From contig CALIZH010000172.1 in NCBI GenBank assembly GCA_938028585.1, positions 1 to 19,261 on the forward strand: a stretch of DNA of 19,261 nucleotides, written 5' to 3'. This document shows, piece after piece, positions 1 to 7,490 of this stretch. The notes below the pieces were generated by a model. That model had not been told where the DNA came from and searched no databases. It worked only from the letters and a program-made list of their open reading frames with translations. The position numbers were made by a program, and so were the translations under genes. This DNA is from an uncultured Actinomyces sp. Lineage in GTDB: Bacteria > Actinomycetota > Actinomycetes > Actinomycetales > Actinomycetaceae. The stretch's first letter is position 1. Every line of letters begins with the position of its first letter.

Positions 1-699
1 CATGCACTGAATGAGGCGCCCCGACTCCCACAGGTGAGGCGCGAAGGCCGCGAGTGGCTGGTATCGGTTCCTACCCGGCCGCTGGAAATCCGCGTGAATA
101 TCGTCAGAGAGCACCAACACGTCCCCCTGAACCGCTAGGGAAGCGACCATCTCCATCTCGCGTTCGTTCCAGACGCGCCCCGTTGGATTGTGCGGGCTGC
201 ACCAGAGCAACAAGTCCGCTCCCTCCATGGCGCGGGCAAATAACGCCTCTGGAATTTGCGGTGTATCGCCCGACAGGTCAAGGGGCACCCGGCGCAGTTC
301 GCATCCGGCGCGCTCAATAACCTCGATGATCGGCCCGTACGCCGGATCCAGTGTCACCACGCGGGGAAGACGCCCAAGAGACCTTGGCAGGATGATCGAA
401 CACAGGGCTGACACGCATTGGACGATACGCGGGAAGAAGTGAACATCCCTTGAATCGAGCGCCCACCCGTGGCGACGCTCCTGCCAGCGAGCCGCGGCCT
501 CGCGGAAGTCATCGAAAACCTCCGTGTAGCCGAAAATTCCCTCCGCGCACGCATCCACAATCGCGCGCGACACTTCCGGACACGTCGCGAACTCCATATC
601 CGCGACCGACAGCGACAGCGCGTCCTCACCCAGGTGCGCAGCCAGCAAGTCCCACTTCGCACTGTGTGTTCCCCAGCGAGTGATGGCTGCATCAAACAT
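1..699 (-). CDS. MalY/PatB-type aminotransferase (putative cystathionine beta-lyase), partial
   Basis: Pyridoxal-phosphate fold-type I enzyme of the MalY/PatB branch. The family cleaves cystathionine or other C-S bonds, giving homocysteine, pyruvate and ammonia. The window holds residues 1-233 of about 390; the 3' part lies off the left edge. The N-terminus RWGTHSAKWD (residues 8-17) and LSVADMEFA are typical of the branch. CSPHNPTGRVW carries the NPTG cofactor motif, and SDDIHADF matches the family's SDEIH region. The frame ends at RLIQCM, just before where the cofactor lysine is expected, so catalysis cannot be checked. The ATG at 699 overlaps the last 8 bases of xylB. A GTG 14 codons upstream is in frame, but the family N-terminus aligns with the ATG. 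It is probably translationally coupled to xylB. The family call is firm; the exact substrate is not. Confidence 0.88.
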   Translation of the reverse strand, partial: MFDAAITRWGTHSAKWDLLAAHLGEDALSLSVADMEFATCPEVSRAIVDACAEGIFGYTEVFDDFREAAARWQERRHGWALDSRDVHFFPRIVQCVSALCSIILPRSLGRLPRVVTLDPAYGPIIEVIERAGCELRRVPLDLSGDTPQIPEALFARAMEGADLLLWCSPHNPTGRVWNEREMEMVASLAVQGDVLVLSDDIHADFQRPGRNRYQPLAAFAPHLWESGRLIQCM

Positions 700-2104
700 C
701 GGAACCGCCCGCCTGATTTTCGCAGCGATCCCTATGTCCACTTACCGCTGGCATCACAATAGTCAGCGACTCCGCCTGCCTTGCGGCTCCCAGGGCGACG
801 TACTCCGCCGCCTCGGGAAATTCAACGGGCACCCCCAAGAATTCGGGCGCCAGGCTCTGCACTGCCCGCGAGCGCGCTCCGCCGCCGACAACGAGCACTT
901 TCTCAATCGGAACACCCAGCTCACGCACACATTCGAGCGCGAAACGCATGTGGGTAAGCAGGCCCTCGACACCCGCGCGAGCAAGGTGTGCGCGCGTCGA
1001 GTTCTTGAGCGTCATTCCTTCCAATCGGGCGGTGGCATCGGGCAGGTTCGGCGTGCGTTCGCCTTCGAAATAGGGAACCAGGCGCAGCCCTCCCGCGTCG
1101 GGAACCGACAGTGCCGCGTCGTCCAGTTCCTCATAGCCGAGGCCACTCATCGCGCCGACCGCGTCGAGGATTCGCGAGGCGTTAAGCGTGCACGCGAGGG
1201 GAAGCCAGTGCCCGCTCGCGTCAGCAAAACCGGCGACTTGACCACTGGGGTCTTCAATAGGGGTCTCACTGACAACCGACACGACTCCTGAGGTTCCCAG
1301 TGAGAGCAGAGCTTGGCCGACACCGAGGCCAACTCCCAGAGCCGCACCGGCATTGTCCCCACACCCCGGGCCGATGGCGATTTCTCCCCAGCCTTGCGTT
1401 GGATCCCCAAATCCCATTGCCTCCATGGGATTGCAAATCTTCGGCAGAATAATTCTCTCTGCCTCTTCCACCGAGATTCGTAGCGCCTGAGCCAAGATTT
1501 CGCGCCTGTAGACTGCGTCAGCCCGGTCCATGTAGCCCGTTCCCGAGGCGTCGGAACGGTCGGTGCACAATCCTTCCAATCCGACAGTTTCAAAACCGCC
1601 GCGGATCTTCCAGCTCAGCCAGTCGTGTGGCAGGCAGATTGCCGCAATCTTGCGCGCATTTTCCGGCTCATTGTCTGCAAGCCAACGCAGTTTTGTGACC
1701 GTAAACGAGGCAACGGGAACAAGTCCCGTGGCACGTGCCCACCAGCGAGCCCCCGCTTCGCTATCTCCATCTCCGCGTTCAAGCACTAGCTCCCGCGCGG
1801 CCTCGGCGCTTCGGGTATCGTTCCACAAAAGCGCCGGGCGGATAACCTCACCTCGCTCATCCAAGCAGACCATTCCGTGCTGTTGCCCGCCCACGCTCAG
1901 CGCACGCACATCATCGAATCCGCCTGCTGCGCGCACGGCCTCGAGGAAGGCATCCCACCACGCCTGAGGGTCAACTTCACTTCCCTCGGGGTGCGAGGCG
2001 CGACCTTCGCGGACAATCCTTCCGGTGACCGGATCACAGATCACGACTTTGCACGATTGCGTGGAGGAGTCGACTCCAGCGACAAATGGCCTGCTCTCAC
2101 TCAT
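692..2104 (-). CDS. xylB: Xylulokinase
   Basis: Phosphorylates D-xylulose to xylulose 5-phosphate with ATP, feeding the pentose phosphate pathway in the cytoplasm. It is a FGGY-family sugar kinase of 470 residues, the usual length. The N-terminal phosphate loop is VDSSTQSCK (11-19), the substrate region GGQQHGMV (72-79), and LLWNDTRS follows. The catalytic-base motif GCGDNAGAA contains Asp250. SLGTSGV (268-274) and a C-terminal VGGGARS complete the nucleotide site. Only 4 bases separate it from xylA, and there is no strong ribosome site, so coupling to xylA is likely. The last ~25 residues (after GAARQAE) are unlike the usual family C-terminus and overlap the next gene. Xylulokinase rather than another FGGY kinase is supported by the adjacent xylA. 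Confidence 0.93.
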   Translation of the reverse strand: MSESRPFVAGVDSSTQSCKVVICDPVTGRIVREGRASHPEGSEVDPQAWWDAFLEAVRAAGGFDDVRALSVGGQQHGMVCLDERGEVIRPALLWNDTRSAEAARELVLERGDGDSEAGARWWARATGLVPVASFTVTKLRWLADNEPENARKIAAICLPHDWLSWKIRGGFETVGLEGLCTDRSDASGTGYMDRADAVYRREILAQALRISVEEAERIILPKICNPMEAMGFGDPTQGWGEIAIGPGCGDNAGAALGVGLGVGQALLSLGTSGVVSVVSETPIEDPSGQVAGFADASGHWLPLACTLNASRILDAVGAMSGLGYEELDDAALSVPDAGGLRLVPYFEGERTPNLPDATARLEGMTLKNSTRAHLARAGVEGLLTHMRFALECVRELGVPIEKVLVVGGGARSRAVQSLAPEFLGVPVEFPEAAEYVALGAARQAESLTIVMPAVSGHRDRCENQAGGSDV

Positions 2105-2108
2105 GGTT

Positions 2109-3290
2109 TCAGCCGATCAGGTGTCGCATCGCGTGATGATAGAGCTCGACGTAGTGGTATTCGCGCGCTCCCTTCGCATCAGCGTCGAAATCCTCGTAGG
2201 CACTGCGGTCAGCAAGGAAGTCATCGATCGTCTCGCCCGGATCCAAGGTGGGCTGGGCGAGTTCGTAGACAGAGGCCTCTTCCATGAGTTCCTGGGTGAT
2301 GGGATCAGCGCGGAATTCGCGTGCCTTCTGCGCTAAACGAAGATACATATCCATATTCGCGCGTGCGGATTCCCATACGCCTTCCATACCCTCGGTCCGG
2401 CTGGGCTTGTAATCGAAGTGGCGAGGCCCCTCATAGCGAGGCCCGCCCCCGGGGAAGCCGTTCTCAAGGAGGTCGACCGTGAAGAAAGCACTGGCGAGAT
2501 CTCCGTGACCAAAAGCCTTGTCCTGGTCGTACTTGATTCCCGACTGCCCATTGAGGTCAATGTGGAAGAGCTTGCCGGCGTTCAGCGCCTGCGCCAAGGC
2601 GTGCGTGTAGTTCAGACCGGCCATTTGCTCGTGTCCGGTTTCAGGATTGAGGCCCACAACGTCGCCATTATCGAGCTGAGCAATGAGTGCCAGCGCATGA
2701 CCGACGGTTGGCAGGAAGATATCACCTCGGGGTTCATTGGGCTTGGGTTCCAGACCGATGCGGAGGTTGTATCCGCGGGACTTGATGTATCCCGCAACGG
2801 TATCGAGGCCTTCACGGTAACGATTAAAGGCGGCGTTTAGATCCTTGGATGAGTCGTATTCAGCGCCTTCACGCCCACCCCACATGACGAAGGTTGTTGC
2901 GCCAAGTTCTGCGGCTAGGTCGACATTTCGCAAGATCTTTCGCAGGCCAAAGCGGCGGATTTCGCGGTCATTATTGGTCAGACCACCATCTTTGAAGACC
3001 GGGTGCGTGAAGGTGTTCGTCGTCACCATCTCAATGACAAGTCCGGAGGCTTCGACAGCTTCTTTCAGCTGCATGACCCGCTGATGACGCTCCGAGTCTG
3101 ACGCATCGAAATCAAAGACGTCATTGTCATGGAAGGTAATTCCCCAGGCGCCGATTTCTGCGAGCTTCGCAGCATATTCCCACGGGTCAAGCACCGGACG
3201 AGTTCCAGTTCCAAAGGGGTCAACTGCATTCCATCCCACGGTCCATAGGCCAAAAGAGAAGCGATCTTCGGGTCGAGGTGTATGCGCCAT
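2109..3290 (-). CDS. xylA: Xylose isomerase
   Basis: Interconverts D-xylose and D-xylulose, the first step of isomerase-type xylose use; TIM barrel with two divalent metals. From the ATG at 3290 the protein has 393 residues, and its numbering matches Streptomyces enzymes up to about residue 275. His54 and Asp57 (FHDND), Trp137, Glu181, Lys183, Glu217, His220, Asp245, Asp255 and Asp257 are all present. The last metal ligand, Asp287 in Streptomyces, falls at 293 because of a 6-residue Gly/Pro-rich insertion near 279-285. An ATG 15 bases upstream (3305) is possible, but the AAGG ribosome site sits inside that extension and is well spaced for 3290, and the family N-terminus (PxPEDRF) agrees. First gene of xylA-xylB-patB; a palindrome at 3333-3349 probably controls it. 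Confidence 0.97.
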   Translation of the reverse strand: MAHTPRPEDRFSFGLWTVGWNAVDPFGTGTRPVLDPWEYAAKLAEIGAWGITFHDNDVFDFDASDSERHQRVMQLKEAVEASGLVIEMVTTNTFTHPVFKDGGLTNNDREIRRFGLRKILRNVDLAAELGATTFVMWGGREGAEYDSSKDLNAAFNRYREGLDTVAGYIKSRGYNLRIGLEPKPNEPRGDIFLPTVGHALALIAQLDNGDVVGLNPETGHEQMAGLNYTHALAQALNAGKLFHIDLNGQSGIKYDQDKAFGHGDLASAFFTVDLLENGFPGGGPRYEGPRHFDYKPSRTEGMEGVWESARANMDMYLRLAQKAREFRADPITQELMEEASVYELAQPTLDPGETIDDFLADRSAYEDFDADAKGAREYHYVELYHHAMRHLIG

Positions 3291-3332
3291 AGCATGACCT
3301 TCCATAGATTAAATGACTACTGCGTCACGTTT

Positions 3333-3349
3333 TGTTATGTCTCATAACA
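3333..3349. promoter_or_regulatory. Palindromic operator, xylA/xylR intergenic region
   Basis: TGTTATG-TCT-CATAACA has perfect 7-bp arms around a 3-bp centre. It overlaps the proposed xylA -10 box and start point, the usual position for a repressor site. It also reaches the proposed -35 region of the divergent ROK gene, so autoregulation is possible. The obvious ligand is the ROK protein encoded next to it, with xylose as inducer; that is inference from position. Confidence 0.6.
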
Positions 3350-3375
3350 TAATCCCTAAATTGCGATAGAGTCAA
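3346..3375 (-). promoter_or_regulatory. Candidate xylA promoter
   Basis: Reading leftward, TTGACT (3375-3370) is a good -35 box. After an 18-base spacer, TATGTT (3351-3346) is a fair -10 box with 4 of 6 consensus bases. The start point would fall near 3339, inside the palindrome listed separately. The boxes are read by eye; no start-site data exist here. Confidence 0.5.
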
Positions 3376-3378
3376 GGC

Positions 3379-4605
3379 ATGTCCAACACCGCACGCACAT
3401 CGAACCCCAATTCCGGGGCAACCAATCAATCCCTGCGTGCCCACAACCTTTCTTTGGCATTGCGCCATATCCTGGCCAGCCCAGGCGCAATCAACCGTGC
3501 GGGCATCGCTGCCCAAACCGGAATTTCACGCGCAACGATGTCGCGGCTTGTCGACGAACTCATCGCCACCGGCCTCGTCGAAGAAAGCGATGACAAACTC
3601 TCAACCGGGCAAAGGGGACGCCCCACCAGCGTGCTCTCCCCGACCTCGGGAAAGGTTATTGCGCTGGGTCTACAAGTCAACGTCTCAGCGCTCGGCGCCT
3701 ACCTTGTTGACCTGAGCGGCACGGTTCTGGCACACGAATGCGTGAGCGGCGACTTCTCAGGAGCAGACCCAACCTCAACCCTGCGCAAACTCGCACGAAT
3801 TGCCAGACGCGTCCTGCGCGAAGGAAGCAGTACAGGCGCACTTTTCCTGGGAAGTTCACTTGCCCTCCCCGGCCTCTTTTCCGCCGACACCCTGACCATC
3901 GCGCCCAACCTTGGCTGGCGAAATATCCCCCGCAAGGAAATCCTTCACCCCCTCCACGACCTTGCCGTCACCCTAGTTGCGAACGAGGCCGACTTGGCAG
4001 CCTACGCTGTTGCCTTCCCTCGCCCCGGGGTTCCCGAGGGGCCGGATTCTTTCATCTACGTCTCGGGAGAAGTCGGCATCGGTGGCGGGTTGATCGTCAA
4101 TCATCAACCGCTGAGCGGTGCACACGGCTGGTCGGGCGAAATTGGGCATATTTGTGTGGAACCCGAAGGTGATATCTGTTCGTGTGGTGCGCGCGGTTGC
4201 TTGGAAACTGTCGCGGGATTGAAAGCTCTTGGCCATGCGGCTGGACTGGGCGACAATGCAAGCACACGCGAGATTCTGCAGCACGCGGGCCACAGCTCGC
4301 GCGCTCAAGACGCCATGACTCATGCCGGCCACGCATTGGGGCAAGCACTGTCCGCAGTCGTCAACACTGTTGATATCTCTCAGGTTTACTTAGGCGGCTT
4401 GGTTGCCGAGATTGCGCCCTACCTGCTGCCAAGTCTTCGCGAAGAACTTGCGACGCGCGTCCTCCAAGCCCCTTGGCATACACCGCAGATCGATATCCTC
4501 CCCCACTCGGAAGATCTGTCGCTGCGAGGTGGCGCGCATCGAGTCCTCGACCTGATTGTGGACGATCCAATCCACTGGAAGGATCAAGCGATCACCCTTC
4601 TCTAA
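3379..4605 (+). CDS. xylR: ROK-family transcriptional repressor, probable XylR
   Basis: Cytoplasmic DNA-binding repressor with an N-terminal winged helix-turn-helix (about 25-70; AGIAAQTGISRATMSRLVDE) and a ROK sugar-kinase-like domain (about 90-400). GEVGIGGGLIV (230-240) is the glycine loop, and Glu254 and His257 lie in SGEIGH. The structural zinc motif CSCGARGC (267-274) is intact. At 408 residues it is normal length. It diverges from xylA across a short region with a palindrome, so control of the xylose operon is the simplest role. There is no convincing ribosome site; TAGAGT (3367-3372) ends 6 bases before the ATG, with ATAACA 17 bases upstream of it, consistent with a leaderless message. 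The ROK family is certain. The xylose link comes from the neighbours only. Confidence 0.85.
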   Translation: MSNTARTSNPNSGATNQSLRAHNLSLALRHILASPGAINRAGIAAQTGISRATMSRLVDELIATGLVEESDDKLSTGQRGRPTSVLSPTSGKVIALGLQVNVSALGAYLVDLSGTVLAHECVSGDFSGADPTSTLRKLARIARRVLREGSSTGALFLGSSLALPGLFSADTLTIAPNLGWRNIPRKEILHPLHDLAVTLVANEADLAAYAVAFPRPGVPEGPDSFIYVSGEVGIGGGLIVNHQPLSGAHGWSGEIGHICVEPEGDICSCGARGCLETVAGLKALGHAAGLGDNASTREILQHAGHSSRAQDAMTHAGHALGQALSAVVNTVDISQVYLGGLVAEIAPYLLPSLREELATRVLQAPWHTPQIDILPHSEDLSLRGGAHRVLDLIVDDPIHWKDQAITLL

Positions 4606-4613
4606 GCAATTTT

Positions 4614-4660
4614 CACAGGCCCCACATAGCTATCCGGCAAGTGATAGCAAGGCTCCTGTG
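4614..4660 (+). other. Nested inverted repeat before glmS
   Basis: An outer pair CACAGG (4614-4619)/CCTGTG (4655-4660) encloses an inner pair GCTATC (4629-4634)/GATAGC (4643-4648) with an 8-base loop. It fills most of the 68-base gap between the ROK gene and glmS and ends 13 bases before the glmS ATG. There is no T-run, so it is not a standard terminator. It could be a leader structure, an end structure for the ROK message, or protein-binding DNA. Confidence 0.4.
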
Positions 4661-4667
4661 TTGCAAT
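4659..4667 (+). promoter_or_regulatory. Candidate extended -10 box for glmS
   Basis: TG-T-TGCAAT resembles an extended -10 element (TGn plus 4 of 6 consensus bases). It ends 6 bases before the glmS ATG, which would make the transcript leaderless. No good -35 is visible. It conflicts with the idea that the upstream hairpin is part of the glmS leader. Confidence 0.3.
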
Positions 4668-4673
4668 GAGAAT

Positions 4674-6587
4674 ATGTGCGGAATTGTTGGACACGTTGCA
4701 TGCCAAGCCTCTCAGCGGAGCCGTCAGGTCGTTCTTGACGGGCTTTCACGCATGGAATATCGCGGATACGACTCCGCGGGAATTGCCTTGGCAAGCCCGG
4801 GGAAATTAAACGTCATCAAGGCTGTCGGAAAGCTGGCTAACCTGCGCGAGGCCGTAGATCAGGATGCGCCTGCCGATGCTTACGCCGGGATTGGGCATAC
4901 CCGCTGGGCGACCCACGGTCGTCCAACCGTTGCAAACGCACACCCACATGTGAGTCCCGATGGACGTTTTGCATTGGTCCACAACGGGATTATCGAAAAT
5001 GCCGATAACCTGCGCGCCCAGTTGCGCGCACAAGGCGCGGTTTTCGCCTCGGAAACCGATACGGAAGTGGTCGTGCACCTGCTCGCACGTGCCTACGATC
5101 AGGCGGATGCGGCCTCGTACACGGGTGAAGTTGCGGAGCTCAGCGGCACTGACCAGACCGTCGCGCGCCGACTGGTCGTCGCCATGCGGGAAGTGACGGC
5201 GAAACTTGAAGGAACCTTCACGCTGCTTGCACTATCTACTGAATCTCCCAAAGTCATCGTTGCCGCGCGTAGATCATCGCCGCTGGTTATTGGTTTGGGC
5301 GAGGGAGAGAACTTCCTTGGCTCGGACGTACTGGCATTTATCGAGCACACGAATCGCGCGGTAGAAATTGGGCAAGACCAGCTGGTTGTCGTGAGCGCTT
5401 CCGCTGTAACGGTCATCGGTGCGGATGGACACCCGGTTCCCCTGAAGGAATACGAAGTCGATTTTTCGGCGGATCGAGCGACCAAAGCCGGATGGCCAAC
5501 CTTCATGGAAAAGGAAATTCACGAACAGCCTCGGGGCGTTGCGGATACTTTGGCTGATCGTCTGGATTCCCACGAACACTTGGCTTTGGATGAAATCCGA
5601 ATCCCAGAACACGTACTTCGCGGAATCGACAAGATCATCATGATTGGTTGCGGGACTGCTTCTTACGCGGGACAGGTCGCCCGTTACGCGATCGAACACT
5701 GGTGCCGAATTCCTGTCGAAGTCGAGCTTTCCAGCGAATTTCGCTACCGCGATCCGGTCGTTGGCGAAAAGACCTTAGTTGTCGCGATCTCACAGTCCGG
5801 CGAAACAATGGACACCATCCAGGCGATTCGCCACGCGCGCGAACAGGGCGCGAAGGTCGTCGCGATTGTCAATACTCCCGGTTCGACCATCTCGCGCGAA
5901 TCCGATGCTGTCATCCTCACCCATGCGGGGCCTGAAATCGCGGTTGCCTCTACGAAAGCCTTCACATCACAGGTCACTGCGTGCTTCATCCTTGGTCTGT
6001 ATTTGGCGCAGGTTCGCGGAAACAAGTACGCCGATGAAATCGCTGACTACATGGATAAGCTCGCCCGCGTACCCGAGGCGATCCAGAAGGTTTTGGATAG
6101 TGGAGAGACCGTTCGTCAGTTCGCCCGCACCATGAAGGACGCGACCTCGGTGATCTACTTGGGGCGGCACGTGGGATACCCCGTCGCTCTTGAGGGCGCG
6201 CTCAAACTTAAGGAAATCTGCTACATCCACGCGGAGGGTTTTGCGGCCGGCGAGCTCAAACATGGACCGATCGCACTGGTGGATGAAGGCCAGCCGGTCG
6301 TCGTCATCGTGCCAACTCCACGCCGCCCCGAACTGCACGCGAAGGTCTTGGCGAACATCCAAGAAGTCCGTGCGCGCGGGGCCCGAACCATTGTCATTGC
6401 AGAGGAAGGCGACACATCGGTTGACGAGTTCGCTGAAGTTGTCTTCCGTGTGCCTCCGGTTCCGACGCTGTATGCACCGCTGCTGACAATTGTTCCGCTG
6501 CAGATTTTTGCGTGTGAGCTTGCGGCGGTGAAGGGGCTGGATGTTGATCAGCCTCGAAACCTAGCCAAGTCCGTCACCGTGGAGTAG
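4674..6587 (+). CDS. glmS: Glutamine-fructose-6-phosphate aminotransferase (isomerizing)
   Basis: Makes glucosamine 6-phosphate from fructose 6-phosphate and glutamine, the entry step to UDP-GlcNAc and peptidoglycan; cytoplasmic. The start is fixed by MCGIVGH: Cys2 becomes the N-terminal nucleophile after Met removal, so the open frame further upstream is not coding. Glutaminase domain (about 2-250): EYRGYDSAGIA, GHTRWATHG with Arg77, HNGIIEN (103-109), SETDTE (126-131). SIS domain 1 (about 315-455): MIGCGTASYAG, SQSGETMDT (373-381), STKAF (426-430). SIS domain 2 (about 480-620): GRHVGYPVALEGALKLKE, HAEGFAAGELKHGP. The C-terminus DQPRNLAKSVTVE is intact. 637 residues, slightly long from an insert at about 145-165, which I believe is common in actinobacteria. 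No Shine-Dalgarno sequence is evident. Confidence 0.98.
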   Translation: MCGIVGHVACQASQRSRQVVLDGLSRMEYRGYDSAGIALASPGKLNVIKAVGKLANLREAVDQDAPADAYAGIGHTRWATHGRPTVANAHPHVSPDGRFALVHNGIIENADNLRAQLRAQGAVFASETDTEVVVHLLARAYDQADAASYTGEVAELSGTDQTVARRLVVAMREVTAKLEGTFTLLALSTESPKVIVAARRSSPLVIGLGEGENFLGSDVLAFIEHTNRAVEIGQDQLVVVSASAVTVIGADGHPVPLKEYEVDFSADRATKAGWPTFMEKEIHEQPRGVADTLADRLDSHEHLALDEIRIPEHVLRGIDKIIMIGCGTASYAGQVARYAIEHWCRIPVEVELSSEFRYRDPVVGEKTLVVAISQSGETMDTIQAIRHAREQGAKVVAIVNTPGSTISRESDAVILTHAGPEIAVASTKAFTSQVTACFILGLYLAQVRGNKYADEIADYMDKLARVPEAIQKVLDSGETVRQFARTMKDATSVIYLGRHVGYPVALEGALKLKEICYIHAEGFAAGELKHGPIALVDEGQPVVVIVPTPRRPELHAKVLANIQEVRARGARTIVIAEEGDTSVDEFAEVVFRVPPVPTLYAPLLTIVPLQIFACELAAVKGLDVDQPRNLAKSVTVE

Positions 6588-6645
6588 GTCGAAGACTATC
6601 GTTCCGTCGATGCTCAGATAGATGAGACGGAGGCTGGCAGAACCC

Positions 6646-6708
6646 GGGGCGCTCACGATTTTGGGTGCACTCACGATTTGGCGAATGCCCCGCCTTAGGG
6701 AGCGCCCC
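6646..6708. repeat. Inverted repeat with an internal direct repeat between convergent genes
   Basis: GGGGCGCTC (6646-6654) and GAGCGCCCC (6700-6708) are perfect 9-bp arms around a 45-base loop. The loop region carries a 10-bp direct repeat CTCACGATTT (6652-6661 and 6670-6679, 18 bases apart) and a small GGCG/CGCC hairpin (6680-6694). It lies in the 126-base gap between glmS and the leftward channel gene, so it may end both transcripts. It lacks a T-run and has a large loop, so the terminator reading is weak. Confidence 0.35.
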
Positions 6709-6713
6709 AGCTC

Positions 6714-7478
6714 TTAGTCTTCACGGGATTTCGCCTGTGCTGCAGCAATTTCCGCGCGGAGCAATCGAACTTCTTGAGTCAGTTCTGCGATCTGCTGTTT
6801 CATCGCGAGTTCATTGCTCGGATATGGCTCCTCTGCGACAGCGTCTTCTTCACGTCGAATGCGTTCGAGGAACCATGAGGAAAAGAGGCCAGTAATGATT
6901 CCAATAAGTGCAATCCCGAAGACCATGTAGATTGCCGCGACCAAACGTCCCGTAACTGTCACAGGTGCAATGTCGCCATATCCTACCGTTGTTACAGTGA
7001 CCAGCGACCACCACAGAGCCCGGCCAAGATCCGTGAGAGACGCACCTTCTGCGTGTCGCTCAGCTTGGAGGACCGTTAACGCCCCTACCCAGATCAGCAG
7101 TGCAGAAAAAGCCCCTGTATAGATTGAGATTCTGTTTCGTAACTGAGCATCTGCGGAGCGCTGAAAAATACGAAGAAGAGCAATCAGGCGCACCAAGCGC
7201 AAAGGGCGCAAGAAAGGCAATGCTACCGAGAAAAAGTCGATGAGATTGTCTTTAAACCATTGCCACTTGCGTGAAGCAGTACTCAGCCGTGCAAGATAGT
7301 CAATCCCGAAAATGATCCAACAAATATTGAGTACCAGTTCGTAGCGTTCATCGGCTGGCCCAGATGCATCGGTAATGATCTGAGCCGAGTAGGCAACCAG
7401 GAATATGACGGCCACAAGCATGAGCGGCCACTCCATCGCTCGCTCCCATTTTTCATGCATAAGGACGTTATACCCCAC
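6714..7478 (-). CDS. Voltage-gated-type potassium channel (six transmembrane helices)
   Basis: Membrane ion channel of the voltage-gated K+ channel superfamily; the pore tetramerises and passes K+. Helices at about 18-36, 46-64, 78-89, 91-105 (S4), 115-137 and 178-203. S4 carries Arg91, Arg94, Arg97 and Arg103 in LRPLRLVRLIALLRIFQR, a voltage-sensor pattern. The selectivity filter TVGYGD (164-169) is preceded by a normal pore helix. The cytoplasmic C-terminal tail at about 224-250 is rich in heptads and probably coils; there is no RCK or cyclic-nucleotide domain. 254 residues from the GTG at 7478; an ATG at 7460 would remove 6 residues, and neither start has a strong ribosome site. It follows the DUF4862 gene by 12 bases, so the two are likely co-transcribed. 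The family call is firm; gating is inferred. Confidence 0.88.
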   Translation of the reverse strand: MGYNVLMHEKWERAMEWPLMLVAVIFLVAYSAQIITDASGPADERYELVLNICWIIFGIDYLARLSTASRKWQWFKDNLIDFFSVALPFLRPLRLVRLIALLRIFQRSADAQLRNRISIYTGAFSALLIWVGALTVLQAERHAEGASLTDLGRALWWSLVTVTTVGYGDIAPVTVTGRLVAAIYMVFGIALIGIITGLFSSWFLERIRREEDAVAEEPYPSNELAMKQQIAELTQEVRLLRAEIAAAQAKSRED

Positions 7479-7490
7479 GCATGCGGCCGA

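Noticed and set aside
354..695. 113-residue leftward open frame with an ATG
   Set aside because: Arg/Ser-rich, no family motif; it is a shifted-frame shadow of the aminotransferase, whose true frame shows NPTG and SDDIH motifs.
680..1291. 203-residue rightward open frame
   Set aside because: Antisense to xylB with no recognisable motif; a result of high-GC codon use.
4473..4673. 67-residue N-terminal extension of GlmS
   Set aside because: GlmS needs Cys at position 2 after Met; the extension lies over the end of the ROK gene.
4606..4673. glmS ribozyme
   Set aside because: Only 68 bases are available and no ribozyme-like core is visible; the known class is much longer and found in Firmicutes.
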